Shown: piece after piece, positions 12,411 to 20,711 of the stretch
Position numbering within the stretch: the stretch's first letter is position 1
Layout: every line of letters begins with the position of its first letter
DNA from: 2-01-FULL-39-28 sp964436165
Lineage (GTDB): Bacteria > Patescibacteriota > Minisyncoccia > 2-02-FULL-40-12 > GWA2-44-9
NCBI GenBank assembly: GCA_964436165.1
Contig: CAYTBY010000012.1
Coordinates: 1-28,930, forward strand
Length of the DNA stretch: 28,930 bases
Direction: 5' to 3'
Position numbers and translations under genes: made by a program
Notes under the pieces: model-generated
What the model saw: only the letters and a program-made list of their open reading frames with translations
What the model was told of the DNA's origin: nothing
Database searches by the model: none

Positions 12411-13319
12411 CTATATCCTTAAGAACCTTCTAATCGCCACTGCGCTTGAGATCACACCGAGCAAAACCCCGGCACTAAGAATCATACCAACATACATAAA
12501 AGCATTAGACGAAAAATATCCGATCAGGCTGGCATTAGGCATCAAAAGTTCTACTTTTGGCGAAGCCAAATAAACAACCGGATAAAAAATAACCAGGGTT
12601 GCGACTGAGGCCAAAACACCGTAAAGAGCCCCCTCGACCAGATAAGGCGCCCGAATATGCCAATTAGAACCACCGACTAAGCGCATTATTTCTATCTCCT
12701 GCCTTTGGTTGTAAATAGTAAGGCGGATAGTGTTGAAGGTTACCAAAACGGCGATAACGGCCAGAACCATAGTCAGCAATACCCCCCAATTCTGAATGCC
12801 GTAGGCGATCGTTTGGACCCGGCTTATCACCTGTTCGTTTTCATAAAAATTAATTTTGTCTATCAAGGTCCTGAATTTATTCCCCTCAAGAAAAGTAACG
12901 ATATCGGCGTATTGGGAGGGATCGATAGCTTTAATATTGAGCGAGGCCTGAAGGGGGTTTTCGTCAAGTTCAGCCAAAGAGTCTTGAATCAGAACATCAC
13001 CAACATGAAGAGTTTTAAAATCCTCAAGGGCCTGATCGCGAGAAACGTATTCGACATAACCAACCTCGGTTAATCCGCCCAGATCATCTTTAACTTTCAT
13101 TATTTCATTTTCACTGGCCTCCGTTTTGAAGTAAGCGGTAACGTCAACTTTTTCCTGCAATGAAGTAACTATTTTAACCGATAAGAAATTAAGGGCCACC
13201 AAAGCCGAAAACAACAAAAGAACCAGGGTCATAATTCCGGTTGTACCTAAGCTTAAATAGCTATTTCTTTTGAAATTTGTCCATCCCGCAGACCATACTC
13301 GCTTCAAAGATTCGCTCAT
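12411..13319 (-). CDS. ftsX: cell-division ABC transporter permease FtsX, 302 aa
   Basis: FtsX family: short cytoplasmic N terminus (RVWSAGWTNFKRNSYLSLGT), first membrane segment (GIMTLVLLLFSALVALNFL), an extracytoplasmic domain (about 50-165; VTAYFKTEASENEIMKVKDDL, VGYVEYVSRDQALEDFK), then three more segments (LLTMVLAVIAVLVTF, GALYGVLASVATLVIFY, YVGMILSAGVLLGVISS). The conserved NTIRLTIYNQRQEIEIMRLVG stretch is the FtsX core that contacts FtsE. With FtsE it forms the membrane complex that activates peptidoglycan hydrolases at division. Normal length. Follows ftsE, separated by a palindromic repeat; no SD. Confidence 0.95.
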   Translation of the reverse strand: MSESLKRVWSAGWTNFKRNSYLSLGTTGIMTLVLLLFSALVALNFLSVKIVTSLQEKVDVTAYFKTEASENEIMKVKDDLGGLTEVGYVEYVSRDQALEDFKTLHVGDVLIQDSLAELDENPLQASLNIKAIDPSQYADIVTFLEGNKFRTLIDKINFYENEQVISRVQTIAYGIQNWGVLLTMVLAVIAVLVTFNTIRLTIYNQRQEIEIMRLVGGSNWHIRAPYLVEGALYGVLASVATLVIFYPVVYLASPKVELLMPNASLIGYFSSNAFMYVGMILSAGVLLGVISSAVAIRRFLRI

Positions 13320-13326
13320 AATAACA

Positions 13327-13395
13327 CAAATCTACGAATTAGCACGAATGCTACGAATAATCATTTGTAGTATTCGCATGTCATTTGTAGATTTG
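13327..13395. repeat. dispersed palindromic repeat, copy A
   Basis: Starts CAAATCTACGAATTAGCACG and ends GTAGATTTG; imperfect inverted repeat able to form a long hairpin. A second full copy is at 28431-28500 and a half copy at 28823-28860, inside the 23S intron. Here it fills the ftsE-ftsX gap. Confidence 0.85.
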
Positions 13396-13407
13396 CATTG
13401 CTAATCC

Positions 13408-14091
13408 TTAGATGATATATTTCCCCTCTTCAACCTGGTCCCTGACAACCTTGCCTTTTTCCATAGTAATTACTCTCCGGCCGATCGCATTCACTATTTC
13501 ACGGTTATGAGTCGCCAGAATCACCGTCGTGCCAAGCTCGTTTATCTTTAATAATAATTTTACCACATCGTAGCTATTGACCATATCCAGATTGCCAGTC
13601 GGCTCATCGGCTAAGATTATCTTGGGACGGTGGATTAAAGCCCTGGCGATGGCTAGACGCTGTTTCTCGCCACCAGACATCTGGTGGGGAAAACTTTGCA
13701 TTTTCTCGGCCAGCCCGACTATGCCCAGAACTTTGGGAACATCGCCTTCGATCTCTTCCTGGGAAGCCCCGCAAACCTCAAGAGCAAAGGCAACATTCTC
13801 AAAAGCATTTTTATTAGTCAGCAATTTAAAATCCTGGAAAATAGTACCTATCTTTCTTCTTAAAAACGGGATGTCATTGTTAGAAAGATGAGCTAAATCA
13901 ACCCCATCCACTGAAACCTGGCCAAGGTTTGGAGCAAGTTCTCTGGTTAGTAATCTAAGCAAGGTTGATTTACCGGCTCCCGACGGCCCGACTAGAAAAA
14001 CGAATTCCCCGGCTTTAATACCCAGGTTAACGCCATCTAAGGCCATGAAATCGTTATCATAAATTGTTGAAACGTTTTTATATTCGATCAC
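13408..14091 (-). CDS. ftsE: cell-division ATP-binding protein FtsE, 227 aa
   Basis: Complete ABC ATPase: Walker A GPSGAGKS (35-42), Q-loop Gln near 86 (IFQDFKLL), signature SGGEKQRLAIARAL (139-152), Walker B IILADEPTG (158-166), switch His in LATHNRE (about 195). Energises FtsX at the division site. Starts at GTG with no SD, normal length. Gene order prfB-ftsE-ftsX is found in many bacteria, so the three are probably one operon here, though the intergenic gaps are filled with AT-rich and palindromic repeats. Confidence 0.97.
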   Translation of the reverse strand: MIEYKNVSTIYDNDFMALDGVNLGIKAGEFVFLVGPSGAGKSTLLRLLTRELAPNLGQVSVDGVDLAHLSNNDIPFLRRKIGTIFQDFKLLTNKNAFENVAFALEVCGASQEEIEGDVPKVLGIVGLAEKMQSFPHQMSGGEKQRLAIARALIHRPKIILADEPTGNLDMVNSYDVVKLLLKINELGTTVILATHNREIVNAIGRRVITMEKGKVVRDQVEEGKYII

Positions 14092-14098
14092 AATTCTA

Positions 14099-14163
14099 AA
14101 TTTTTAATTTAAAATTTTCAATTTTTATTGAATTTCTAATTTGAAAATTTAAAATTGAAAATT
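14099..14163. repeat. AT-rich inverted repeat between prfB and ftsE
   Basis: Made almost only of AATTT/AAATT blocks (AATTTTTAATTTAAAATTTT and its inverse on the other side). It can fold on itself. No gene; probably a degenerate small repeat or spacer. Confidence 0.6.
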
Positions 14164-14968
14164 ATTGGCCTTCGATAAACTTTTCCAAATCCCCATCCAA
14201 GACCCTATCCGGCTGGGATGATTTTACTCCCGTCCGATGATCTTTTACCATTTGGTATGGATGAAGAACATATGATCTTATCTGGCTGCCCCACTCTATT
14301 GAACCGGCTTTAAGCTCCGGTTTTAGTTCTGACAATTCTTTGACCTTAGCTTCTTCCATTTTTTTAGCCAAGCGCGACGATAATAACTGCATCGCTTTTT
14401 CTTTGTTCTGGGCCTGAGAACGTTCTGATTGAACCGCGACGGCCATGCCGGAGGGCAAGTGGGTTACTCTGACTGCTGTTTCAAGCTTGTTGACGTTCTG
14501 GCCGCCGGGACCCGATGAACGAAAGGTCTCCACCCTCAAATCGCTGGGATTTATTCTTAATTCTTTGCTTACGATTTCAGGCAATATTTCTATTAAAGCA
14601 AAAGAGGTGTGGCGAAGTCCTTTTGAAGAAAACGGGGATATTCTTACAAGACGGTGAACCCCTGACTCCCCTTTCATAGTATCATAGGCATCTTTGCCGG
14701 CTATTTCAACCACAACATTCTTTATTCCTTTTTGTTCCCCGAATGACTGGTGTAAAACCTTAAAACCCCAGCCCCTGGCCTGGGAAAAACGTTGGTACAT
14801 TCTTAAAAGCATCGAGGCCCAGTCCTGGGCATCAACCCCTCCCGCTCCCGAATATACATATAATAAAGCTCTGTTCTTTTCATATTCAGACACGTACTCA
14901 TTATAATATTTATTCCTGCCTTTTTCAATACTTTCTCGCTCTCGCCCCTCCAAATCTTCATCCACCAC
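14162..14968 (-). CDS. prfB: peptide chain release factor 2, 268 aa, N-terminally short
   Basis: RF2: the SPF tripeptide (111-113, in VRISPFSS) recognises UGA/UAA, and GGQ (155-157, in SGPGGQNVNKLETAVRV) catalyses peptide release in the ribosomal A site. Family-typical YSGAGGVDAQDWA and the C-terminal IRSYVLHPYQMVKDHRTG are present. Bacterial RF2 is usually about 330-370 aa; here most of domain 1 is missing before VDEDLEGRERESIEK. The start is a GTG (14968) without SD. Just upstream another frame runs from ATG 15074 and ends at a TGA that overlaps the RF2 start region, so a frameshift or a damaged 5' end must be considered. Followed by ftsE. Confidence 0.9.
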   Translation of the reverse strand: MVDEDLEGRERESIEKGRNKYYNEYVSEYEKNRALLYVYSGAGGVDAQDWASMLLRMYQRFSQARGWGFKVLHQSFGEQKGIKNVVVEIAGKDAYDTMKGESGVHRLVRISPFSSKGLRHTSFALIEILPEIVSKELRINPSDLRVETFRSSGPGGQNVNKLETAVRVTHLPSGMAVAVQSERSQAQNKEKAMQLLSSRLAKKMEEAKVKELSELKPELKAGSIEWGSQIRSYVLHPYQMVKDHRTGVKSSQPDRVLDGDLEKFIEGQ

Positions 14969-15013
14969 GCTTCTTTAACAAATCCTTTGATAATTTATTC
15001 GTTTTATTGAACA

Positions 15014-15063
15014 AAAATTGGGTCCCTTCGTAATCCGCCAGCTGGCGGATACATCCCAATTTT
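15014..15063. repeat. nested palindrome upstream of prfB
   Basis: Outer arms AAAATTGGG (15014-15022) and CCCAATTTT (15055-15063) enclose the perfect 18-nt palindrome ATCCGCCAGCTGGCGGAT (15033-15050). Resembles a small inserted palindromic element. It lies where the missing N-terminal part of RF2 would be encoded. 15064-15160 shows no supported gene. Confidence 0.75.
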
Positions 15064-15159
15064 GTGTTCATAAGAAAACTTCTAAATTATCTTTGAATTT
15101 GTTGTAAAGAAGCTGAAAGGATTCAGATTTGGCGAGGCTGCGCTCGACTTTTTAGTAAT

Positions 15160-15185
15160 AAAAAGAGGCGTAAATCGCCTCTTTA
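15160..15185 (-). terminator. intrinsic terminator after the zinc-ribbon gene
   Basis: Minus strand AAAGAGGCG-ATTTA-CGCCTCTTTTTATT; begins at the stop codon of the 140/151-aa gene and separates it from prfB. Confidence 0.85.
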
Positions 15186-15638
15186 AAATCTTAGGCTGGC
15201 AAAATATTGAATAGTGTTTTGAATTTTTCTTAATTCGCTTTTTTCTTTAGCAATACGTTTTTCCAGAGCAACAGCATAGTAATTTCTCTGAATCTCCCGA
15301 GAATTCAATTTTTTCATTTCATTTCTGAATTGGTCAGGGATTTTATCATTGGCAAATTGACGACCCCAAGAGATGCCTTTTACAAGACCTATATCAGCTA
15401 CAAAAAAGAAATTGCCGCAACCAAGACATTTGACATTAATAGATTCGCCCCAACTTTCGACAAAGGGAGCTTCAAATTCTTTAACATCATTACAATACCA
15501 ACAATAGCTATAAGGACAAACCGAGTAGTCCCTTGCCGCACTTTTAGGATCATCCAAAGCTTTTCTAACTTTTTCAAAGTCCTCTACAGTCTCGAGTCGA
15601 ACCACGTTCTCCTCCTCACTGTACTCGACTCTGAACAT
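15183..15638 (-). CDS. zinc-ribbon-like hypothetical protein, 140-151 aa
   Basis: Cys pattern CPYSYCWYC (about 41-49) and CLGC (about 72-75) suggests a zinc ribbon; the C-terminal half is a long charged helix (NYYAVALEKRIAKEKSELRKI). Two starts are possible: ATG 15638, 14 nt from a TATACT -10, or GTG 15605, which has an excellent SD (AGGAGG, 5 nt upstream). I favour GTG because the other isolated small genes here use strong SDs. Soluble; function unknown. Own promoter-like -10 and terminator, so it is probably a single-gene unit. Confidence 0.6.
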   Translation of the reverse strand: MFRVEYSEEENVVRLETVEDFEKVRKALDDPKSAARDYSVCPYSYCWYCNDVKEFEAPFVESWGESINVKCLGCGNFFFVADIGLVKGISWGRQFANDKIPDQFRNEMKKLNSREIQRNYYAVALEKRIAKEKSELRKIQNTIQYFASLRF

Positions 15639-15732
15639 TCAGAGCCAAAAACAGTATAACAAAATTGCTTAGAAACACAAACTAGTAAAGAAGCAAGGAG
15701 CGGGGGTAACTATCTTTGAGGAACATCCCGCA

Positions 15733-15774
15733 GGCGATTTGGATTGGTTTAGCCTGAAAGGCTAACAAATCGCC
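15733..15774. repeat. nested hairpin in the 15660-15885 gap
   Basis: GGCGATTTG / CAAATCGCC encloses TTAGCCT-GAA-AGGCTAA. The 225-nt gap between the zinc-ribbon gene and the small membrane protein holds this hairpin and nothing else that I can name. Confidence 0.7.
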
Positions 15775-15885
15775 GAGGGCGAAGAAATTTTTGCCGCTGG
15801 AGCAAAAATATTCTGTTTCCGAAAAGCCATTACCCGAACTTATTGGTCGGAGGTTGAGAAAATGGGGAGGAAGGTTTGCGATAGA

Positions 15886-16086
15886 TTATCTGAGTAAATC
15901 TAGATTCCCGCTGATAGAGCTGATGAGGGTAGGGATAACAAAAATAAGGGCAATGAGCGGCAGGACCAGAAAAACCACGCTTATGATGAGAGTCCACATG
16001 AAATACTTGTGGGTTTTCTCGGCGGTTTTATAGACCTCATCTATTTTTGCTTCGAGTTCGGCTAATTTTTTTATAATTTCATCCAT
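15886..16086 (-). CDS. small membrane protein with coiled coil, 66 aa
   Basis: MDEIIKKLAELEAKIDEVYK forms a short heptad-like helix, followed by a long hydrophobic stretch (FMWTLIISVVFLVLPLIALIFVIPTLI, about 29-55), one long or two short membrane segments. Small proteins of this shape are frequent in Patescibacteria; role unknown. No SD. It is separated from the plus-strand neighbour by a bidirectional terminator-like hairpin. Confidence 0.7.
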   Translation of the reverse strand: MDEIIKKLAELEAKIDEVYKTAEKTHKYFMWTLIISVVFLVLPLIALIFVIPTLISSISGNLDLLR

Positions 16087-16108
16087 AAGAGAATTATATC
16101 ACAAATTA

Positions 16109-16137
16109 AAAGGCGCTGGATTTCTCCAACGCCTTTA
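16109..16137. terminator. terminator-like hairpin, possibly bidirectional
   Basis: AAAGGCGCTGGA-TTTC-TCCAACGCCTTT (one mismatch), with A/T runs on both sides. It lies upstream of both divergent genes, so it may end transcripts entering from outside. Confidence 0.6.
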
Positions 16138-16190
16138 TGATATATCATAAAGTACTTGGTGGAAAGCTGGACTGATTTTAAGGCATTTTT

Positions 16191-16220
16191 TTAGCAAAGA
16201 TCTGTCAGATGTGATACAAT
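16191..16220 (+). promoter_or_regulatory. possible promoter of the 212-aa gene
   Basis: TTAGCA (16191-16196), 18-nt spacer, TACAAT (16215-16220). The -10 ends only 7 nt before the ATG, so the transcript would be nearly leaderless, which fits the absence of an SD. Confidence 0.45.
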
Positions 16221-16227
16221 TGAACTA

Positions 16228-16866
16228 ATGAGTGATCTGCAGAATAATCCCCAAGTTTCTCCTCCACTTCTTCCGCTCCATCACCGTTCAATATGGCATT
16301 GGCTGGTTGTGATAGTAGCCATTATTGCCGTCATCGGCTATTTTATGACCTCGTATTACTATGCCTTGTGGCCGTTTGAATCCCTCGCCCCATCAAATTC
16401 AAATTACCTTAATGTCCCAGATGATCTCGCCGGTGTCGGTTCTCCTGATCCGACCACCGACTGGGAGATCTACAGGAATGAAAAATACAGGTTTGAGTTT
16501 AAGTATCCGGTGGATATAATCATAGAAAGTTGTAGCCATGATTGTTTAGGCGAACTTGATCTGATAATAGGTCCTGCAAGCCCAAGCTACAGACCGCCCA
16601 CTGCCTCACTAATTGCAAGTAAATTGTCATTAGATGAATATATAAACAAGTTGGAATTAGAGGAACCGGGGTTAAATCCTAGAGTCTTTTCAAAAAATGT
16701 TAAAAAATTTAATGATATAGAATGGGATTTAGTGACAATTAAAATTATGGGTAATGATGAGCTGATTGAAGTTGCAATTGCAAAAACGAATAATATTTAT
16801 TTTTATTTTGGTATAACAAGTGATGTTTCCAACCAAATCCTCTCCACGTTTCGATTTACAAAGTAG
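16228..16866 (+). CDS. membrane-anchored PsbP-like protein, 212 aa
   Basis: A Pro-rich cytoplasmic N terminus (residues 1-22) is followed by a membrane anchor (WHWLVVIVAIIAVIGYFMT, about 24-42) and an outer domain. The domain opens WEIYRNEKYRFEFKYP and closes NQILSTFRFTK, the start and end signature of PsbP/DUF-like lipoprotein domains that are widespread in Patescibacteria. Two cysteines (ESCSHDC) may form a disulfide. Binding partner unknown. The only gene on the plus strand in the 10365-26415 block. No SD. Confidence 0.7.
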   Translation: MSDLQNNPQVSPPLLPLHHRSIWHWLVVIVAIIAVIGYFMTSYYYALWPFESLAPSNSNYLNVPDDLAGVGSPDPTTDWEIYRNEKYRFEFKYPVDIIIESCSHDCLGELDLIIGPASPSYRPPTASLIASKLSLDEYINKLELEEPGLNPRVFSKNVKKFNDIEWDLVTIKIMGNDELIEVAIAKTNNIYFYFGITSDVSNQILSTFRFTK

Positions 16867-16903
16867 AATAGTGAATTATGAATTGTGAATAATGGTTAGG
16901 AAT

Positions 16904-16933
16904 CTAAAAAATCTCCGTTCGGAGATTTTTTAG
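16904..16933 (+). terminator. intrinsic terminator after the 212-aa gene
   Basis: CTAAAAAATCTCCG-TT-CGGAGATTTTTTAG, a perfect stem with A and T runs; works on both strands and so can also end the convergent rpoC transcript. 16934-17065 shows no further gene. Confidence 0.9.
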
Positions 16934-17065
16934 TAAATATAACAGAGGTAATTCGCGCAGGCCTTGGTCTATGAAGGGATTTGCGCAGCTCGACGGAGCG
17001 AGCACAAGGAAAAATTTCAGCAGAAATTTATTCCGTGCCCTGAGTGGACCAAGGCCGAGAGCGAA

Positions 17066-20000
17066 TTACTCCTCGTCAATGCTTCTGTTAAATCCTGTTC
17101 CTGCCGGAATGAGTCGTCCGATGATGACATTTTCTTTGAGACCGACCATATGGTCTTCCTTACCGACCGTAGCGCTTTCGATGAGTATTTTGGCTGTTTC
17201 CTGGAACGAGGCCGCTGACAAGAAACTATCGGTAGTTAGGGCAACTTTACTGATTCCCATAATAAGCTGTTCAGCCGTTGCTTCTTTTTTCTTATCGGCT
17301 TTGGCTTTTTCATTTTCTTCTATCAGCCTTCTCTTCTCAATAACATCGCCGACAAGCAGATCGGTATCTCCAGAATCAACAACTCTTACCCTGGCAAACA
17401 TCTGGCGGGTAATAAGCTCGACGTGCTTGTCGTTAATACTGTCACCAGTCGGGAAATAAATGGATTGGACCTCACGGATAATATATCTGGCCACCACATC
17501 AATGTTATTGGTCAAACTGAATAACTCTTTAAGATCAACGTGGCCCTCGCTTAACTGCTGGCCGCGGGAAACCATATCCCCGGCTGAGACCGAAACGGCC
17601 AAGTTCGTAGATATTGAATACTCATGCTCTTCTCCCGTTTCGGAAGAAATTATGGTAATAATTCTTAATTTGGCCTTGTCTTCAACTGATTTAACCTTAC
17701 CGTCAACATCGGCAACCAAAGCCTTGAACTGGGGCGGCCTAGTTTCAAAAATTTCTTCAACTCGAGGCAAACCCATGGTAATATCCGCTCCGCCGGCGAC
17801 ACCACCGGTATGGAATGTACGCATCGTCAACTGAGTACCCGGCTCGCCTATCGCCTGAGCGGTGACAATACCAACCGCTTCACCAAGTTTAATCAGCTGG
17901 TTCTTTGAAAGATCGTTGCCATAACATAACCGGCAAACTCCCCTCAGCGACTTACACTTGATAAGAGACCGAATTTTTACGCTCTCAATTTTTACTTCAT
18001 CAATCTTAATAGAAGACTCTTTATCAATAACTTTGCCTTTCTTGACTATGACGTTCCCCTGCTCGTCTGCCACGTCTTCGACGACGACTCTTCCTCTGGC
18101 TCGCCGGCCGAGTGTCTCTCCGCCGAATTTGCCGTCTTCGCCATAAAGAGTATAGCCCTCCTTGTCCTTACAATCCTCTTCCATAATAACCACGTCCTGA
18201 GCAACATCAACTAAACGCCTGGTCAGGTAGCCGGCCGTCGCCGTTCTTAGGGCCGTATCAACCAAACCTTTTCTAGCGCCATGAGTAGAAATAAAATATT
18301 CAAGCGGAGCCAGACCCTCCTTGAATGAATCTTTAACCGGAAGTTCTATTAATTCTCCGGCCGGGTTGGCAAAAATTCCTCTCATACCCATCATCTGATC
18401 AAGAACTGACCAGCTCCCGCGAGACCTCGAATCAACCATCATAAAGGCCGGGTCATCTTTGTTAAATTGTTTTTTGATAAGGGTAGAGAGTTTGAGTTTT
18501 GCTTCGTTCCATATTTCTATGGCTTTTGATTTTCTTTCATAGTCAGTCAATAAACCATCCTCATAAAGGCCTCTGTTCTCTTCTATCATTTTATCGGCAT
18601 CGGAAATGATTTGATGTTTTTCCGGCGGTAAGTGCAGATCATCCATCCCCCAAGAGACACCGGACAAAGTAGCATACTTGAATCCAAGATCCTTAATGTC
18701 ATTTAAGAACTTTACAGTAACTTCCTCTCCTAGCTCATCCCAAATATCGGCCTCTATTTTCTTAAGGTCGGGCTTGTTTAAAAGTCGATTTATGAATCTA
18801 TATCCTTTGGGCAAGGCTTTATTGAATATTATCCTTCCGGCCGTTGTTTCAATAAATTCACGCTTTGGTTTATCGCTATCCGGATCCGGTATTTTAATTT
18901 TCACCCTTAAGTCGATAACGTCGTTCTCGTGAGCCAATAAGGCCTCGTAACGAGAGGCGAATATTTTGCCTTCTCCTTTGCCATTATCGGCCATACCTGT
19001 CAGATAATAACAACCGAAAGAGATGTCATGACTAGGTATGGCAACCGGATCACCAGTGGCTGGTTTTAATATGCCATGGCTGGCTAACATTAGATTTCTG
19101 GCTTCCTCTTGGGCCTTAATTGTCAGCGGAAGATGAACGGCCATTTGGTCGCCATCAAAGTCAGCATTAAAAGCAAACACTGGCATAGCCGGAATTTTAA
19201 TCGCCTTTCCTTCTATCAAGCTTGGCTTAAATGCCTGGACAGATAAACGATGCAGAGTCGGAGCCCGGTTCAACAGAACTAATTTATCTTTAATCGCTTC
19301 TTCGAGAGCCGCCCAAACATCCGGGGTTTCCTGATCTATTAAGCGGTTAGCTGATTTAATATTGTGGGCAAGTTCCTTGCGGATAAGAATTCCGATCACG
19401 AAGGGTTTGAATAATTCCAAAGCCATGTGCTTTGGCAAACCGCACTCATCAATGCCAAGCTCCGGACCAATAACAATGACGCTTCTTCCGGAGTAATCGA
19501 CACGTTTTCCAAGCAAATTCTGCCTGAACCTTCCCTGCTTTCCCTTGAGCATATCGGCCAAGGATTTAAGGGCTCTTTTCTGGCCGGTTGAAGCGGCAGT
19601 CGTTACCTGCCCCCTTCTCATAGAATTATCGATCAGAGCATCAACCGCTTCTTGAAGCATTCTTTTTTCATTCCTGGTAATGACTTCCGGCGCTTTAAGT
19701 TCAAGCAGATGCTTTAAACGGTTATTCCTGTTAATAACCCGGCGGTAAAGATCGTTCAGATCAGAAGTGGCATAACGCCCGCCATCAAGAGGAACCATCG
19801 GCCGAAGAGCCGGCGGAATTACCGGCAGAGCAGTTATAATCATCCACTCCGGTCTGATGCCAGATCTTGACATGCTTTTTAGAAACTTCAGGCGGCGGGA
19901 AATCTTTTTTTGTTCTAAGGGATTCGTCTCATTCTTGGAAGAACCTTCAAGGTGAGCAACAAGTTCTTCGAGGTTTACCCCCTCAAGGAGCCGCCTCACC

Positions 20001-20632
20001 GCTTCGGCACCAATACTGGCCTCAAATACCTCGCCATATTTAACAGACATGTCCCGATAATCAAGCTCGGAGAGAATCTGGTGTTTTACCAAGCTTTTAA
20101 GGTGGTTTTTTTCTTTTTCTTTAAGTTCCCGGAGTGATTCTTGCTCAGTGTCGTTCTTAGCGTTTTTCATTCTAGATTTGAATTCGGATTCAATTCTTTT
20201 CATTGCTTCAGCCTTTAGATCGTCGTTTACTTTCATGACAATATAATTAGCAAAATAAATAACCTTTTCGAGCTCGCTTAATGAAACACCGAGAACCGAG
20301 GCGACCTTGGAAGGCACGCCGCGCAAAAACCAAATATGGGCTACGGGTGCAGCTAATTTGATGTGGCCCATTCTTTCACGCCTGACAATAGATCTGGTCA
20401 CTTCGACGCCGCACCGATCGCAGATTATACCCTTGTATCTTATCCTCTTATATTTTCCGCAGTAACATTCCCAGTCTTTGGTTGGACCAAAAATTGCTTC
20501 TGAAAATAAGCCCTCTCTTTCAGGTTTCTGGGTTCGGTAATTGATCGTTTCCGGTTTTGTCACTTCCCCATAAGACCACGACAAAATATCTTCCGGAGAG
20601 GCGATTTTTAGTTTTATTGATGAAAGATCCAT
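17066..20632 (-). CDS. rpoC: RNA polymerase beta' subunit, 1188 aa
   Basis: Start MDLSSIKLKIASPEDILSWS is canonical. N-terminal zinc site with CYCGKYK and CDRCGVEV (about 54-76), the Mg-binding catalytic loop NADFDGDQMAVH (about 489-500), bridge/trigger region with HGARKGLVDTALRTATAGYL, and the second zinc site ending CKSLRGVCRLCYG (about 892-904). Close to 1200 residues, the compact bacterial form without large lineage insertions. No SD; the ATG directly follows a 7-bp tandem repeat that fills the gap to rpoB. Transcribed with rpoB. Confidence 0.98.
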   Translation of the reverse strand: MDLSSIKLKIASPEDILSWSYGEVTKPETINYRTQKPEREGLFSEAIFGPTKDWECYCGKYKRIRYKGIICDRCGVEVTRSIVRRERMGHIKLAAPVAHIWFLRGVPSKVASVLGVSLSELEKVIYFANYIVMKVNDDLKAEAMKRIESEFKSRMKNAKNDTEQESLRELKEKEKNHLKSLVKHQILSELDYRDMSVKYGEVFEASIGAEAVRRLLEGVNLEELVAHLEGSSKNETNPLEQKKISRRLKFLKSMSRSGIRPEWMIITALPVIPPALRPMVPLDGGRYATSDLNDLYRRVINRNNRLKHLLELKAPEVITRNEKRMLQEAVDALIDNSMRRGQVTTAASTGQKRALKSLADMLKGKQGRFRQNLLGKRVDYSGRSVIVIGPELGIDECGLPKHMALELFKPFVIGILIRKELAHNIKSANRLIDQETPDVWAALEEAIKDKLVLLNRAPTLHRLSVQAFKPSLIEGKAIKIPAMPVFAFNADFDGDQMAVHLPLTIKAQEEARNLMLASHGILKPATGDPVAIPSHDISFGCYYLTGMADNGKGEGKIFASRYEALLAHENDVIDLRVKIKIPDPDSDKPKREFIETTAGRIIFNKALPKGYRFINRLLNKPDLKKIEADIWDELGEEVTVKFLNDIKDLGFKYATLSGVSWGMDDLHLPPEKHQIISDADKMIEENRGLYEDGLLTDYERKSKAIEIWNEAKLKLSTLIKKQFNKDDPAFMMVDSRSRGSWSVLDQMMGMRGIFANPAGELIELPVKDSFKEGLAPLEYFISTHGARKGLVDTALRTATAGYLTRRLVDVAQDVVIMEEDCKDKEGYTLYGEDGKFGGETLGRRARGRVVVEDVADEQGNVIVKKGKVIDKESSIKIDEVKIESVKIRSLIKCKSLRGVCRLCYGNDLSKNQLIKLGEAVGIVTAQAIGEPGTQLTMRTFHTGGVAGGADITMGLPRVEEIFETRPPQFKALVADVDGKVKSVEDKAKLRIITIISSETGEEHEYSISTNLAVSVSAGDMVSRGQQLSEGHVDLKELFSLTNNIDVVARYIIREVQSIYFPTGDSINDKHVELITRQMFARVRVVDSGDTDLLVGDVIEKRRLIEENEKAKADKKKEATAEQLIMGISKVALTTDSFLSAASFQETAKILIESATVGKEDHMVGLKENVIIGRLIPAGTGFNRSIDEE

Positions 20633-20633
20633 C

Positions 20634-20709
20634 AGGTTTTAGGTTTTAGGTTTTAGGTTTTAGGTTTTAGGTTTTTTCTTAACCTAGCACCTAATACCTA
20701 ACACCTAGA
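20634..20709. repeat. telomere-like 7-bp tandem repeat filling the rpoB-rpoC gap
   Basis: Six copies of AGGTTTT (20634-20675) followed by CCTAGCACCTAATACCTAAC-type degenerate inverse copies (20684-20709). The two halves are partly complementary and could pair in the mRNA immediately before the rpoC start codon. Confidence 0.9.
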
Positions 20710-20711
20710 AG

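Noticed and set aside
14162..14968. UGA recoded to glycine, as in Gracilibacteria/Absconditabacteria
   Set aside because: An RF2 gene is present and several genes end in TGA at sensible places, so the standard bacterial code fits.
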